This document shows, one piece after another, positions 10,792-20,400 of a stretch of DNA of 64,000 nucleotides. Below the pieces are notes generated by a model. The model had not been told where the DNA came from. It ran no database searches and saw nothing but the letters and a program-made list of their open reading frames with translations. The stretch is taken from contig JAMKCF010000007.1 of the NCBI GenBank assembly GCA_023634235.1, positions 2,646,001-2,710,000 of the forward strand, written 5' to 3'. Source of the DNA: Pisaster brevispinus (lineage: Eukaryota > Echinodermata > Asteroidea > Forcipulatida > Asteriidae). A program made the position numbers and the translations under genes. Each line of letters begins with the position of its first letter. The stretch's first letter is position 1.

Positions 10792-12149
10792 CTTGTTGCC
10801 GTTTGCCAGCACAAGTTAATTTTTTTTCTGCATTATTTTTGACCCCTATTATTTAACTACCGCCCTCTGTTGGTGAATATCAACATTACATTTTGTTGCT
10901 GTTTTCCAAATCATAACGTTATGTTAAACTATAAACATGTGTTCATGTGTTTATTCATACACGTTTAGGTGTTCAAAAAGTGTTACAGATTTGCGTTTAA
11001 CTATGTGTTCAGAAGTTAAACACCCGGTTTTACAGTGTAGAGCGGCGGTCAAGATTTGACAATCAATAATTTCCTTTCACTTTCATGAAGGATGTTAACT
11101 GGCCATCAAAAGGAAGAAAGGCACAAGTGTTCCCATCGCCCCCCCCCCGCCCCCCGCCCCCCCCGTGCAGTAGAAGAGTCTGCCACACACTGCGCCTGAA
11201 ACTCACTTCATCAATTCAGATCAATATTCAATTTATGACAGAAATGTTTATTTTCCAATAATTCATGAATACATGAAAAGCTCATGACAAACCATGTTGC
11301 CTTATCTAAGCTCGAGTGGCCATGGCAGGGTACCGTATCTCCCCCGCTTAGATTTGGATGCGTGGGGGGGGGGGCGCCTAATTAAAACGCACATTAATTA
11401 TTCGGCTAACTACCCCCAGTCTTTTTCTACCCCTCCCCCTTCACAATGGCTGGGGTTCTATAAAGATACTAAATTTGTAAGATTTGGGGGCTTTGGGGCT
11501 AACATGATTTCAGTTAGTCCGCCACACTTTCATGTCAATTTCCCAGGGGTCATCTACTGACCACGCCCCGGCCCCGCTCCTGTCCGCATCTCCCTTCAGA
11601 CGGTGACACAGAATGTCACGTTGTACAAACCTCCAATGGGAACCCGCCAGGTGACGATTATAAATAGGCCCTTGCAGTTCTACACCTGACCCCGTTGAGA
11701 GCATTCTACGAAATTTAAACCGTAGAATGAAGACCGTTGCCTGATTGTGACATAACGAGATCTGGATGAAAAGAGAAAAAAAAAGCAACAAAAAAGTAAT
11801 TTACGAATGTTTGCTCAATAAAATAGTTGCCATTCAAATATTACCAATTTGTGTCTAAAAATAGAGTTTTATAGGAAGTTGTAATTCATCCAGTCAATAG
11901 AATAGTAATTATCATATAGGCCTATGATAATAAAAACAAATTTTCCCTTTGGTGGGAACAGATTTTACGAAACCTTAGTGAAGTAAAAAATAAACAAACA
12001 AATAAGTTTGAAGAATACCAATTCATCAGGAATAAAAATTTAATTTCTGAAACTTTACGGTAATAATAACATTAATAACAACTTCAGTGAAAACAAGGAC
12101 AATCATTTTATGAAAGCGAAAACAAAGGGGCTGGTTTGGTTGGGGAAAA

Positions 12150-12153
12150 AACA

Positions 12154-12185
<32 letters not shown>

Positions 12186-12276
12186 AACAAACAAACAAAC
12201 AAACACCCCAAGAAACAAACAAACAAACAAACAAACAAACAAACAAACAAACAAACAAACAAACAAACAAACAAAC
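12150..12276. repeat. (GAAA)n followed by (CAAA)n microsatellite
   Basis: About 9 GAAA units pass into a long CAAA run interrupted by 'cacccca'. Several overlapping low-complexity ORFs in both directions are by-products of the repeat. Confidence 0.95.
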
Positions 12277-12524
12277 ACCCCAACGAACAAACAGACAACA
12301 AACGTCCCAACAAAATACACAAACAATAATTAAAAACATTACAATTCAGAATTGGAGTTCTGTCAACAATTTGACTACCTATTGGAGCAACAAAGGTTGT
12401 TTGGGTTGGAAATTAAAACTGGTTTTATCTAACAAAGGAATAATGTATGCGCCCCAAACCGCAACGACATATTTTCAGAGCCATTTTCTCCTGTTTCAGT
12501 CAAGTCAATTACCCTGTTAGGACC

Positions 12525-12528
<4 letters not shown>

Positions 12529-12558
<30 letters not shown>

Positions 12559-12571
12559 GGGGGGGGGGGGG
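12529..12571. repeat. Homopolymer T tract followed by G tract
   Basis: A run of T (about 27) changes directly to a run of G (about 14). This could be an assembly weak point as well as a real homopolymer junction. Confidence 0.9.
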
Positions 12572-13413
12572 CGGTGAATTACCGAACCGGCTCTCCGTAT
12601 TTCCAAAGTGCTCACATGGTTCTTATGAAACATGCTTAAAAACGTTCATTTCACCAAGTTCTGCATGATGACGTGAACAATTCCAAAGATTTGCCATAAG
12701 AGCCAATTTATACAACTTTGCATATCTAAGCACAATCTTGACATAATTTATAACAAGACATTACGTTTTTATACTGGGTTCACCGTTTTGGGGGCGCAAA
12801 TGTTCATCAAATGTTTTGCGGAAATTCATGTACTTTTTATATAGCCCTCCCAAGTCGATATTACCACCAGCTTATGCTCACAAACGGTGCCCCATATACA
12901 GACTATTGTGATGGGTGTGGGTGGGGGGGGGGGCACATTGTGCCCCATGTTCCTGAAAGGGTTAATCAGACAGATCCCCCATAGGTTATGATTGATTGGC
13001 GAATCTTTTCCAGTGGTGAATCCTCCCCTCAAAACAAACATGTCACGCGGGACTCACGACTAAATTGACGGTATCTCATTTTACCTTAAAAGCAGAGAAA
13101 ACCAAAAAAAGACGGGGGAAACCAATAAAGTGCATTTATGTTACTCGTTTTTTAATTACATCAGATGTCCACCATTCAAACAGACTAAGTGAAGATTAAT
13201 TACACCTAACCCTCACTATACCGTGATTGATCAGTGCGGATTAGTTATTACTAAGTGAACAAATATTATGGCCGCCTTAATTACCTCTTCCGTTCCCCCA
13301 TTGCATCCATCAGTGGCAAGTCCCATTTATTTCCAACGGTAGGCCAGTTATAGTTTACGATTAAGAGCTGGAAGGACGCATTTTGTAACGGGTGTTTGAT
13401 TCCGTAGCCTACC

Positions 13414-14436
13414 GTGTGCGCCGTATCACCAAGCAGTATGGTGTGGGAAGCGAACTCAACGTACCCGCCCCACCTGATGAACAAACTTGACGAAGAGATT
13501 GCATACATGTTCCGCCTGAACGACAAACCATATCTATTCGGATTCTGCGTGGTGTTGGATTTAGTTACCATAGTCCTACAGAGCGTTACATGTTACGTTT
13601 TCTGGTGCGGCAGTAGGGCCGGGTTATCCCACCCGACGACCAGACTCTTGTTCAATCAGAGCTTTGCTGAGCTTTGCGTCGTTCTGGCCCACGCTGTCAT
13701 GATTTTGGTCCCAAGCCCAGTCGATCTACCGCCTACCACAGCCTCCAAGATTCTCTGTCGTTTGTGGCTTTCTCGGTACCTCCTGTGGGGTTTCTACAGT
13801 GTCGCTTTAAACAGTTTGCTACTCTCATCTTTGGATCGTTACCTGGCAACCCTGCATCCGATCAAACACAGGACCAGGTTTGGGACTGCACAGGCCACGA
13901 CTGGGATCGTTATCGTTTGGGTGTACGGATTCGCTTGTTCGACAGTTACCATCGTACACACGTCTTTGAACCAAGAGACAGGTTTATGTGACGATTCGGA
14001 GGGCGTCTTTAGCATCGCGTTGGGGATCATCTCTGGTGTGTGCGGTGTGGCCCTACCCGCTGTTCTACTTATGTTTTTCTTCTTCAGCATTTTCTGGAGG
14101 CTCCGAAAGACCAGCTTGGAGAAAGGAAAAATCCACGGAGCCGTGTTCAGACGAGCTAAAGTAAACACCCTGATCACGATGGCCATCGTCTCCACCAACT
14201 ACCATCTGACATTTATCCCCGTGTATGTGGTCTGCTTCTTCAAAGCTTTCTCGTTTCTTCCAAACTCCGGTCCCGCAATTGAGATCGCATTAAGAATGTC
14301 AGTTGTCATGCCGATTATTTGCGTGTTTTGTAACCCCTGGATTTTCTACTTTAAGAACCCGAGGTTCCGCCATGCTTCTAAAAGGGCCTACCTCTCCTTT
14401 CGTAAAAAGTTTAAGAATGAAGTTGAAGTGGCATAA
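13414..14436 (+). CDS. Orphan rhodopsin-like (class A) GPCR, intronless
   Basis: A 340-aa open frame with seven hydrophobic segments (about 41-63, 80-99, 113-138, 160-181, 197-225, 251-274, 288-313). Class A marks are the DRY motif (141-143, in SSLDRYLATLHP), Cys115 at the TM3 start with Cys192 in loop 2 as a likely disulfide, a basic loop 3 (RLRKTSLEKGK) and an NP-containing TM7 (NPWIF at 307-311 instead of NPxxY). TM2 has NQSFAEL, so Glu86 stands where Asp2.50 is usual, and TM6 lacks the CWxP word. One N-glycosylation sequon (NST, Asn14) lies in the short N terminus. It should act at the plasma membrane through G proteins; the ligand cannot be told. Met9 (13438) is an alternative start. Single-exon structure is usual for lineage-expanded invertebrate GPCRs. 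Confidence 0.88.
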   Translation: MCAVSPSSMVWEANSTYPPHLMNKLDEEIAYMFRLNDKPYLFGFCVVLDLVTIVLQSVTCYVFWCGSRAGLSHPTTRLLFNQSFAELCVVLAHAVMILVPSPVDLPPTTASKILCRLWLSRYLLWGFYSVALNSLLLSSLDRYLATLHPIKHRTRFGTAQATTGIVIVWVYGFACSTVTIVHTSLNQETGLCDDSEGVFSIALGIISGVCGVALPAVLLMFFFFSIFWRLRKTSLEKGKIHGAVFRRAKVNTLITMAIVSTNYHLTFIPVYVVCFFKAFSFLPNSGPAIEIALRMSVVMPIICVFCNPWIFYFKNPRFRHASKRAYLSFRKKFKNEVEVA

Positions 14437-14561
14437 TTCTCGATATGTGGCATGTTACTCCTATCACGTATTCAATTTCTTACATTTCACTTCATTTAAT
14501 TTTTATAACTTTGGTTGTGAAGACAAGGGTTAAAAAAACCCATTATATATTAATAATAATA

Positions 14562-14576
14562 AATAAACAAAATAAA
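14562..14576 (+). promoter_or_regulatory. Candidate polyadenylation signals of the GPCR gene
   Basis: Two AATAAA hexamers (14562-14567 and 14571-14576) lie about 125 bases after the stop codon, at the usual distance for a short 3' UTR. The stretch is AT-rich, so chance occurrence is possible. Confidence 0.4.
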
Positions 14577-14596
14577 ATTATTCACTTAATTTAAAC

Positions 14597-14790
14597 TAGC
14601 AGAGAAGACAAGAAAGGAAGTTTCAGTTTTAGATGTGGGAGATTCTCCGAGAAACCCCCCTAGAGAAATACTCAGGGAAAACCGACACAATCAGGTATAG
14701 GGTCTAAAAACCCAATCCGCCCTAACGGGATTCGAACCTGGGACCAAGTGGCGAGGAAGGACACCATTACGCCAACCTGACCGCCCGATT
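14597..14790 (-). repeat. tRNA-headed SINE (family 3)
   Basis: It shares 'ggaagtttcagttttagat' with 1090-1110 and carries the antisense B box 'cgggattcgaacctggga' and a tRNA-like 3' part ('caccattacgccaacc'). Confidence 0.6.
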
Positions 14791-14874
14791 CTAGGAATAT
14801 CAGGAGATCTTTAGATTTTTATTTTTTTATTTTTTTCCAGGGTGGGGGATGGGGGTTTCGGGGACACTTCTTTC

Positions 14875-15094
14875 TGAGGTTTAGTGTCTAATCGCAAAAG
14901 CTGCAGTCAGAGGTACTCGCTGTCACATTGTTACAAATGGATGGCTTCGAAATTCGTGTGGAAATACTGTGACAGTTTCTGCTGTTTTCTCAGCAAATAG
15001 ACACTGTACGCAGCTGAAACTTTTACACGTGACTTTGATTGTATTTTTCTTTATAATTTCACCTAAAAATCTGCATCACTATGGCCCTACCTTT
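14875..15094 (+). mobile_element. Partial MITE of the 'ggtagggtcatagattggt' family
   Basis: It keeps only the right half: 'gttttctcagcaaatagaca', 'gtgactttgattgta' and the right end 'ctatggccctacct', matching 6209-6650. Confidence 0.6.
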
Positions 15095-16080
15095 GAATAA
15101 ATCTGGGGAATTCTGTTAGCTATAACTGTCAAAAGTCTCTATAATATGTGGTTAGATTTCAACTTTTTGCTGGTTTGTGTTAAAACTGGTAGGATCGTAT
15201 TTGTTAATCAGAAGTTACTTTGTAGACACGTTATTTTAAATGTTGTAAATTATCAGACAATAAACATGGAGCAAGATAATGTTTCATCCAAATGGTTCAT
15301 CCAAATTTATTTTGCAAGGAGTTAGCAAAATGAGAGGACATAATTTTCTCAAATCTCAACAATTACCTATGCTGCAAACCTTTAAATTTGACCTTAGTTC
15401 AAATTTAGTTTTCAAATTTCATTCATTTTCCAATAGATAAGAGTCCTGCACGTACATAGTGGTTAGTGCTGTGCAATCCAATAGTGAAAACAAATTGTTT
15501 ACATTTCGTTACTGATTTTTAGAGAGCCTCTCAAAAGCCGGGCATGTTCTAGGAGCAAAAGGACATTCCCGTAGGCATTCGCCCTCAATCCAATAAATCG
15601 CCAAAACGTTCTACTGGACCGTAACATTGTGCCGCACTTCAGGAGCAGTCCTAGACGAGTCAATACACGCGTTAACATTTTGAACATTCCAATGGAACAT
15701 CCTGTGGCCCAAGGATACGAATCTGATCCAATTATCTGTTCCTATCATTCCCACTTTTGAGATGCTTCCTTATTGAGGAGGACTTTCGTCAGACGTCCAC
15801 AGTTGTGATTGGTCAATGCATCAGAGGTCAGAGCTAAATCCATCCACCTATAATTGACCTTTATTAGAGTTTTCACATTTGGCGGCAAACATTTACGATT
15901 TCGCATCAACCAAAAGCACTAAAGATGTTTGTTTCAAGATACCGGTCTACTGGTCTCAAATTTTGAATTACATGTTTTAACATGTTTAATGTAAATTATG
16001 AAAGAAATATGAATTTTCTTTGAATTCAACTTGAACATATTTTTTTGTGTGAATTTCACACCATTATAAACAATTTTGAG
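15095..16080. other. No gene recognised
   Basis: AT-rich sequence without a convincing exon, repeat or RNA. The longest minus-strand frame (15499-15687) has no family resemblance. Confidence 0.5.
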
Positions 16081-16084
16081 TTGA

Positions 16085-16280
16085 ACAAAGAAAAAACTGA
16101 CTAGAGCGGGGACTGAACCTGTGACCTACAGATCAATGTGCAAGTGCTCTACCAACTGAGCTATCTAGCACTCTCTTGGGAGATCGCCAACATAGGGCAA
16201 GATAGGTAAGTTGGTAAAGTGCCAACACTTTAATCTGGAGGTCACAGGTTCAAGTCCCGCTCTAGTAAATTTTTCTCAAT
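16085..16280. repeat. Two tRNA-like SINE heads (family 2) in inverted orientation
   Basis: The minus-strand head (16090-16175) reads a well-preserved D-arm word (the complement of 'ctaccaactgagctatctag'). A plus-strand head follows at 16200-16268 ('gataggtaagttggtaaag', 'ggttcaagtcccgctctag'). The two face away from each other. Neither folds into a full tRNA. Confidence 0.65.
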
Positions 16281-16289
16281 GTTTAGCCC

Positions 16290-16530
16290 AAAATTTATTA
16301 ATTTTGGTTTTACTCTTACACCGATGTGTGTTAGCACTGTATACTCAGTACTTTCTCGAGTTCTGTGAAAAAAATCACAGGCATATTACTCGGGTGGGAT
16401 TCGAACCCACGACTTTTGCAATTCTAGAGCAGTCTTTTTTTTTCACAGAACTTGGGAAAGCACTGAGTATACAGTCCTAACACACATCGGTGTAAAAAGG
16501 GTAAAACCAAAATTAATATTCTTTATCCCC
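16290..16530. mobile_element. TIR/foldback element enclosing a tRNA-like box
   Basis: The left arm ('attaattttggttttac', 'acaccgatgtgtgttagcac', 'tactcagtactttc') is repeated inverted on the right ('gaaagcactgagta', 'taacacacatcggtgt', 'gtaaaaccaaaatt'). Between the arms is an antisense B-box word ('gggattcgaacccacga'). This is a foldback MITE carrying, or built around, a pol III-type promoter box. Confidence 0.8.
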
Positions 16531-16814
16531 AATGCAAAATTAACTTCTATTAACCCAAAGTTATTAAACAGTTTACTCAGTCAGTTTACCTGTTTACCAT
16601 AATAAAATGGTTGAATGTATGTTTCGTCTGTTCTCCAAAATGAGATTCAAGTATCAATATTTGGGTTTAGTTATAAGCTTAGTTCTGAAATGGGCCACAA
16701 GGCTCACTCAGCCTCATGGGCCACATTTGAGGTTGAATTTGAATTCTCAAACAGGCAGCAATAAATACTTAGGCAAACAAGTGTTAACCACATCTGGCTA
16801 TAACATGAATAATG

Positions 16815-17053
16815 GCCCAGTGATCCATATCTGGGCTGTCCAGTGATCCCTATCTGGGCTGTTCCGTGATCCCTATCTGGGCTGTCCAGTGATCCCATTC
16901 TGGGCTGTCCAGTGATACCAATCTGGGATGCCCAGTAATCCCAATCTGGGTTGTCCAGTGATTCCCCCATCTGGGCTGTCCAGTGATCTCTATGCGGCCC
17001 AGTGATCCTAATCTAGGCTGTCCAGTTATCCCTACCTGGGCTGTCCAGTAATC
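16815..17053. repeat. 23 bp minisatellite next to the MRPS15 stop codon
   Basis: About ten units of 'ctgggctgtccagtgatccc' plus three bases, with small variants, end 24 bases from the MRPS15 stop codon. On the sense strand of MRPS15 this array would form the 3' UTR. ORFs across it are repeat read-through. Confidence 0.95.
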
Positions 17054-17076
17054 TGAATTCCTAAATGGGTAATATC

Positions 17077-17418
17077 TCATGACCTCTCCTCTTGCAGTCT
17101 GCCCATCTCTTCCTCAGTCAAGTCCATCCCAAGATCTTTCTTCAAGATGGCGATATCCTTAAGTTGTTCCTCCCTCAGATGATAAGTAAACTCACGAAGA
17201 GCTTCCCTCCGATCCTCAAAAGCCTGTTCACAGATGGCCTTTTTCTCCAGATAGCGCTTGGTTTTCTTCCTTATCAAATACTTAGGAGGCGGGGAGTACG
17301 TAATGTCAAGCTTCTCCAGTAACCTCTCTGAGAGCTCAAAGTTTATCTTGCGCAGGAATTTGATGTTTTTGCGACGTTTGTCGATCATCATCAGCATGAT
17401 TCTCTTGTTTTTTTTATC
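17077..17418 (-). CDS. MRPS15: MRPS15 exon 7 (C-terminal core)
   Basis: Residues 190-302 and stop, after acceptor 'tttgtcatgcag'. It contains the RNA-binding uS15 helices and a charged C-terminal helix ending LTEEEMGRLQEERS. Confidence 0.95.
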   Translation of the reverse strand, partial: DKKNKRIMLMMIDKRRKNIKFLRKINFELSERLLEKLDITYSPPPKYLIRKKTKRYLEKKAICEQAFEDRREALREFTYHLREEQLKDIAILKKDLGMDLTEEEMGRLQEERS

Positions 17419-20400
17419 CTGCATGACAAAAAATAACATTGATTGCATTCACCATTCACTGAAAAGAATCTCAATCTAATATCTTGCAAAGCTTGTGGGG
17501 TTCAATATAGATGAAACAAACAACTACATCGAAGATGCGTTGCTATGGCCATAGATCCACAGTCAACACCCCAAAGCTGGATACACTTGTAGGACATCAC
17601 TTTCATCACTCCATTTCTGACATGATTTTGCAGGGCATTGAGGCACTAGGAAGCCACAGAGGGACTGTTCATCTGAGTAGGGAGAAACTGTGGATAACGA
17701 CCCTACTATGATTTGGTTTTTCAGATGGACGATAGAAAATAGTCAACTTTTTCGGAAACAACATCTTCTTACTATTACAAACACTAACCCTCCTTCTATC
17801 AGTTCACTTTGTTTAAAAAAAATGTCAATTTTTCTTTGTTCAACCCCAAACTATTTCAAATTTTACCCAGTTAGTTTCCCTTGTGGCTTATAACAACAAC
17901 ACAAGTATTCTACCAAATTCCATGAGGTTTGAATTTTGTGAAATTTTGAAAAACATTAGTACTGCAGTATGGCTATCAATGTACTTCCGAACAATTCCAC
18001 AGCAGATTGTGGAATTTTGAAGAACATGTGTGCAAGTTAGAAAAAAGAAAACTCCACTTGAGGTCTTTTCAATGTAGTACCACGGCCTCTGGAAAATAAA
18101 CAAGACACTGAGAGTGCATGGCATAGCAACTCAACAAGCAAACTGTTGGACTCTGATTATGGTGGTAAGTTTGATCATTATGTACAGCATAATCAGTTTA
18201 CTAGTGCAGTCCTCAGTCCAACAACATACAGTAACTCAACACCCAAACTGTTGAACTCTGATTATGGTGGTATGCCTGATCCCATGTAAAGCATGATCAG
18301 TTTACTAGTGCTGTCTTCAGTCCAACACCATTCAGTAACTCAACACACAAACTGTTGGACTCTGATTATGGTAGTATGCCTGATCCCATGTAAAGCATAA
18401 TCAGTTTACTAGTGCAGTCCTCAGTCCAACACCTTACAGTAACTCAAAACCAAAAGTGTTGGACTGATTGTGGTGGTATGTTTGATCCAACAAAATCTGG
18501 CATGGGTGGCGTGCAGAATGTTTGACAAAGTATGGACTGTTCAGTAAGCGATCACATGAAGGTCAAACTATTTACCACATACAATTTGTACATCAAGTCT
18601 GTGCTCTTCTGTAGTGGGGCCAGCTGGATGTTAACGTAAATGCTCAAGAAAACCAACAAAGCACCTCATCAAGCTTTGCTACGCTACACACTGAATGTCA
18701 GATATCCTGAATGTATCACCATTGCTGAACTTTATCGCCCAAACAATTTCCCACCAGAATCAACAACACTTTGCAAGCAGCGTCTAGCAACTGATTGGAC
18801 ATGCAACTAGGCGTGACACTCCACTCTCTTTACTCTTGGACAAAAACAACCAACCTACAAAGCTGTAACGTAGAGGCACACTTAAATGGGAACCTACCAA
18901 CATCATTTTTTTTTTTTACAATGGTTGGTATTGGCTATTGGCTTGAATCAGATATACCAAGCCACTCCAAATGCTGAACAATGGAAACAAACAATCAATA
19001 CCTAGACAATGAGTAAGGCCCTTGCGCTGCACATGGCAGAACATAGCCATGAAGATGACTCATATGACCTGTGTAGTAGCTTGCCTACCAGAAAATGTCA
19101 TGGAATGCACCAGGTCACTCTTGTAGTAAACAATGTGACATGGTCAATAGAATGCTTGATTTACTCACCCGAGGAAATTGCTGGATATGTGGTACTAGAT
19201 TCCTAATTGCTACTGTGCACTTTGCAACTGTAAGGAAAAAACCCCAAAAATAACAGAGCAATAAAAAAAAAATAGATAAAACTCAGCACTACACCAGGCA
19301 GTTTGGGCCTGAAAAACTTGTGCTGAAAATGCAGCAGAAACATACAACCTCAAAAAAGTAAAACAACATACACAATCAGGTGTTCAGGTGACGACTTCAG
19401 TCCACTGAGTAAAAACTTGTTGCTGACATGTACGGGTTTGCCCTTAACTTTTTTATTGACTGGCCAGCAGGGCCAACTAGCTTGTCATTTCACTAGTCCG
19501 TCAGCTCTATAACTCGTCCATATGTGACCCGCTCTTTGAAAATGAGTCAGATGTTGACAATTTAAAGAATTGAGTTATATGCATGGCTGGAAAGAACACA
19601 CCAGCAGCAGTTATTTGGTATATGTCTAAGCTTTGGGGTGTATCGTGTTGCTGAGTTACTCCTGTTTGAAATTAGTCAATATAGCATTTTTTGTTAAAAA
19701 TGAATTACAGGTAAAGTGATGTTTTAAACTACCATTTCGCGCAAAAGGATACAAATTAGACTAAAGTATGATCACAAAATTGTTGTATTCATAGCTTTAT
19801 TGCCTAAAAATAAGTGTTCTGAAAGTTAACCATGCAAATATAGATCTTAAAAAGTAAAAAAAAAAATAATTAAAAAAAAATAATATATAATATTTTCCAC
19901 ATTGAATTGTCCATTACATAATAATGCATTGGGCGACATCTGACTCATTTTCACAGAGTGGGTCACATATTTGAAATAAGAGGGGGCTGCTTTTCAACAC
20001 TGGGCAGCCTGCGAGACCACTTGGAGTGTATTGTGACTGGTCCTCATGTGTTTTAACTGGCCTTTGGCCAGCGGACCACTGTTAAGGGAGAACGCAGACA
20101 ATTTTATTGGAATAAAGCCAACGCTGTTACTGGCTGCAGTACTTCATTGTCAATTGCAATAATCTATAACTTACTGCTTGTGAGAAGGTAGTTGGCGTGG
20201 CTACCATCTGTCGGATCGTGATCTACGTCTTCTAACGTGTTTAATTCTTGGAGTTTCTTGATCTCTTGCTGTGAATACAAGTATATATATACAAAATCTG
20301 ATAGTCATGATGAGTGACTTTTAGTTCACGTTTTTTTAATGATTGACTATTTCTTTGAAAAGGAATAACAATCAGTTCAAATGTTTGATATAGTATAGAA

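Larger units (their letters stand above)
10792..13413. other. Intergenic region between FANCG-like gene and GPCR
   Basis: The two genes diverge from here. Contents are a MITE-like end 'aacacccggttttacagtgta' at about 11019-11039, C-rich runs at 11139-11164, (GAAA)n/(CAAA)n at 12150-12276 and a T-then-G homopolymer at 12529-12571. No CpG-rich promoter or TATA box could be assigned. Confidence 0.5.

Noticed and set aside
12026..12520. Overlapping ORFs of 65-136 codons on both strands
   Set aside because: They follow the GAAA/CAAA microsatellite (KKERKKE, QTNKQTNK and CLFVCLFV runs) and have no family signal.
16090..16175. Possible tRNA gene on the minus strand
   Set aside because: The D and T arms look right, but the anticodon stem is not formed and the sequence belongs to a repeated SINE head.
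18540..18640. Possible extra MRPS15 exon (AG...GTAAAT on the minus strand)
   Set aside because: Its phase does not fit exons 5 and 7, and the sequence is unlike uS15; the 59-base exon at 19169-19227 fits both.
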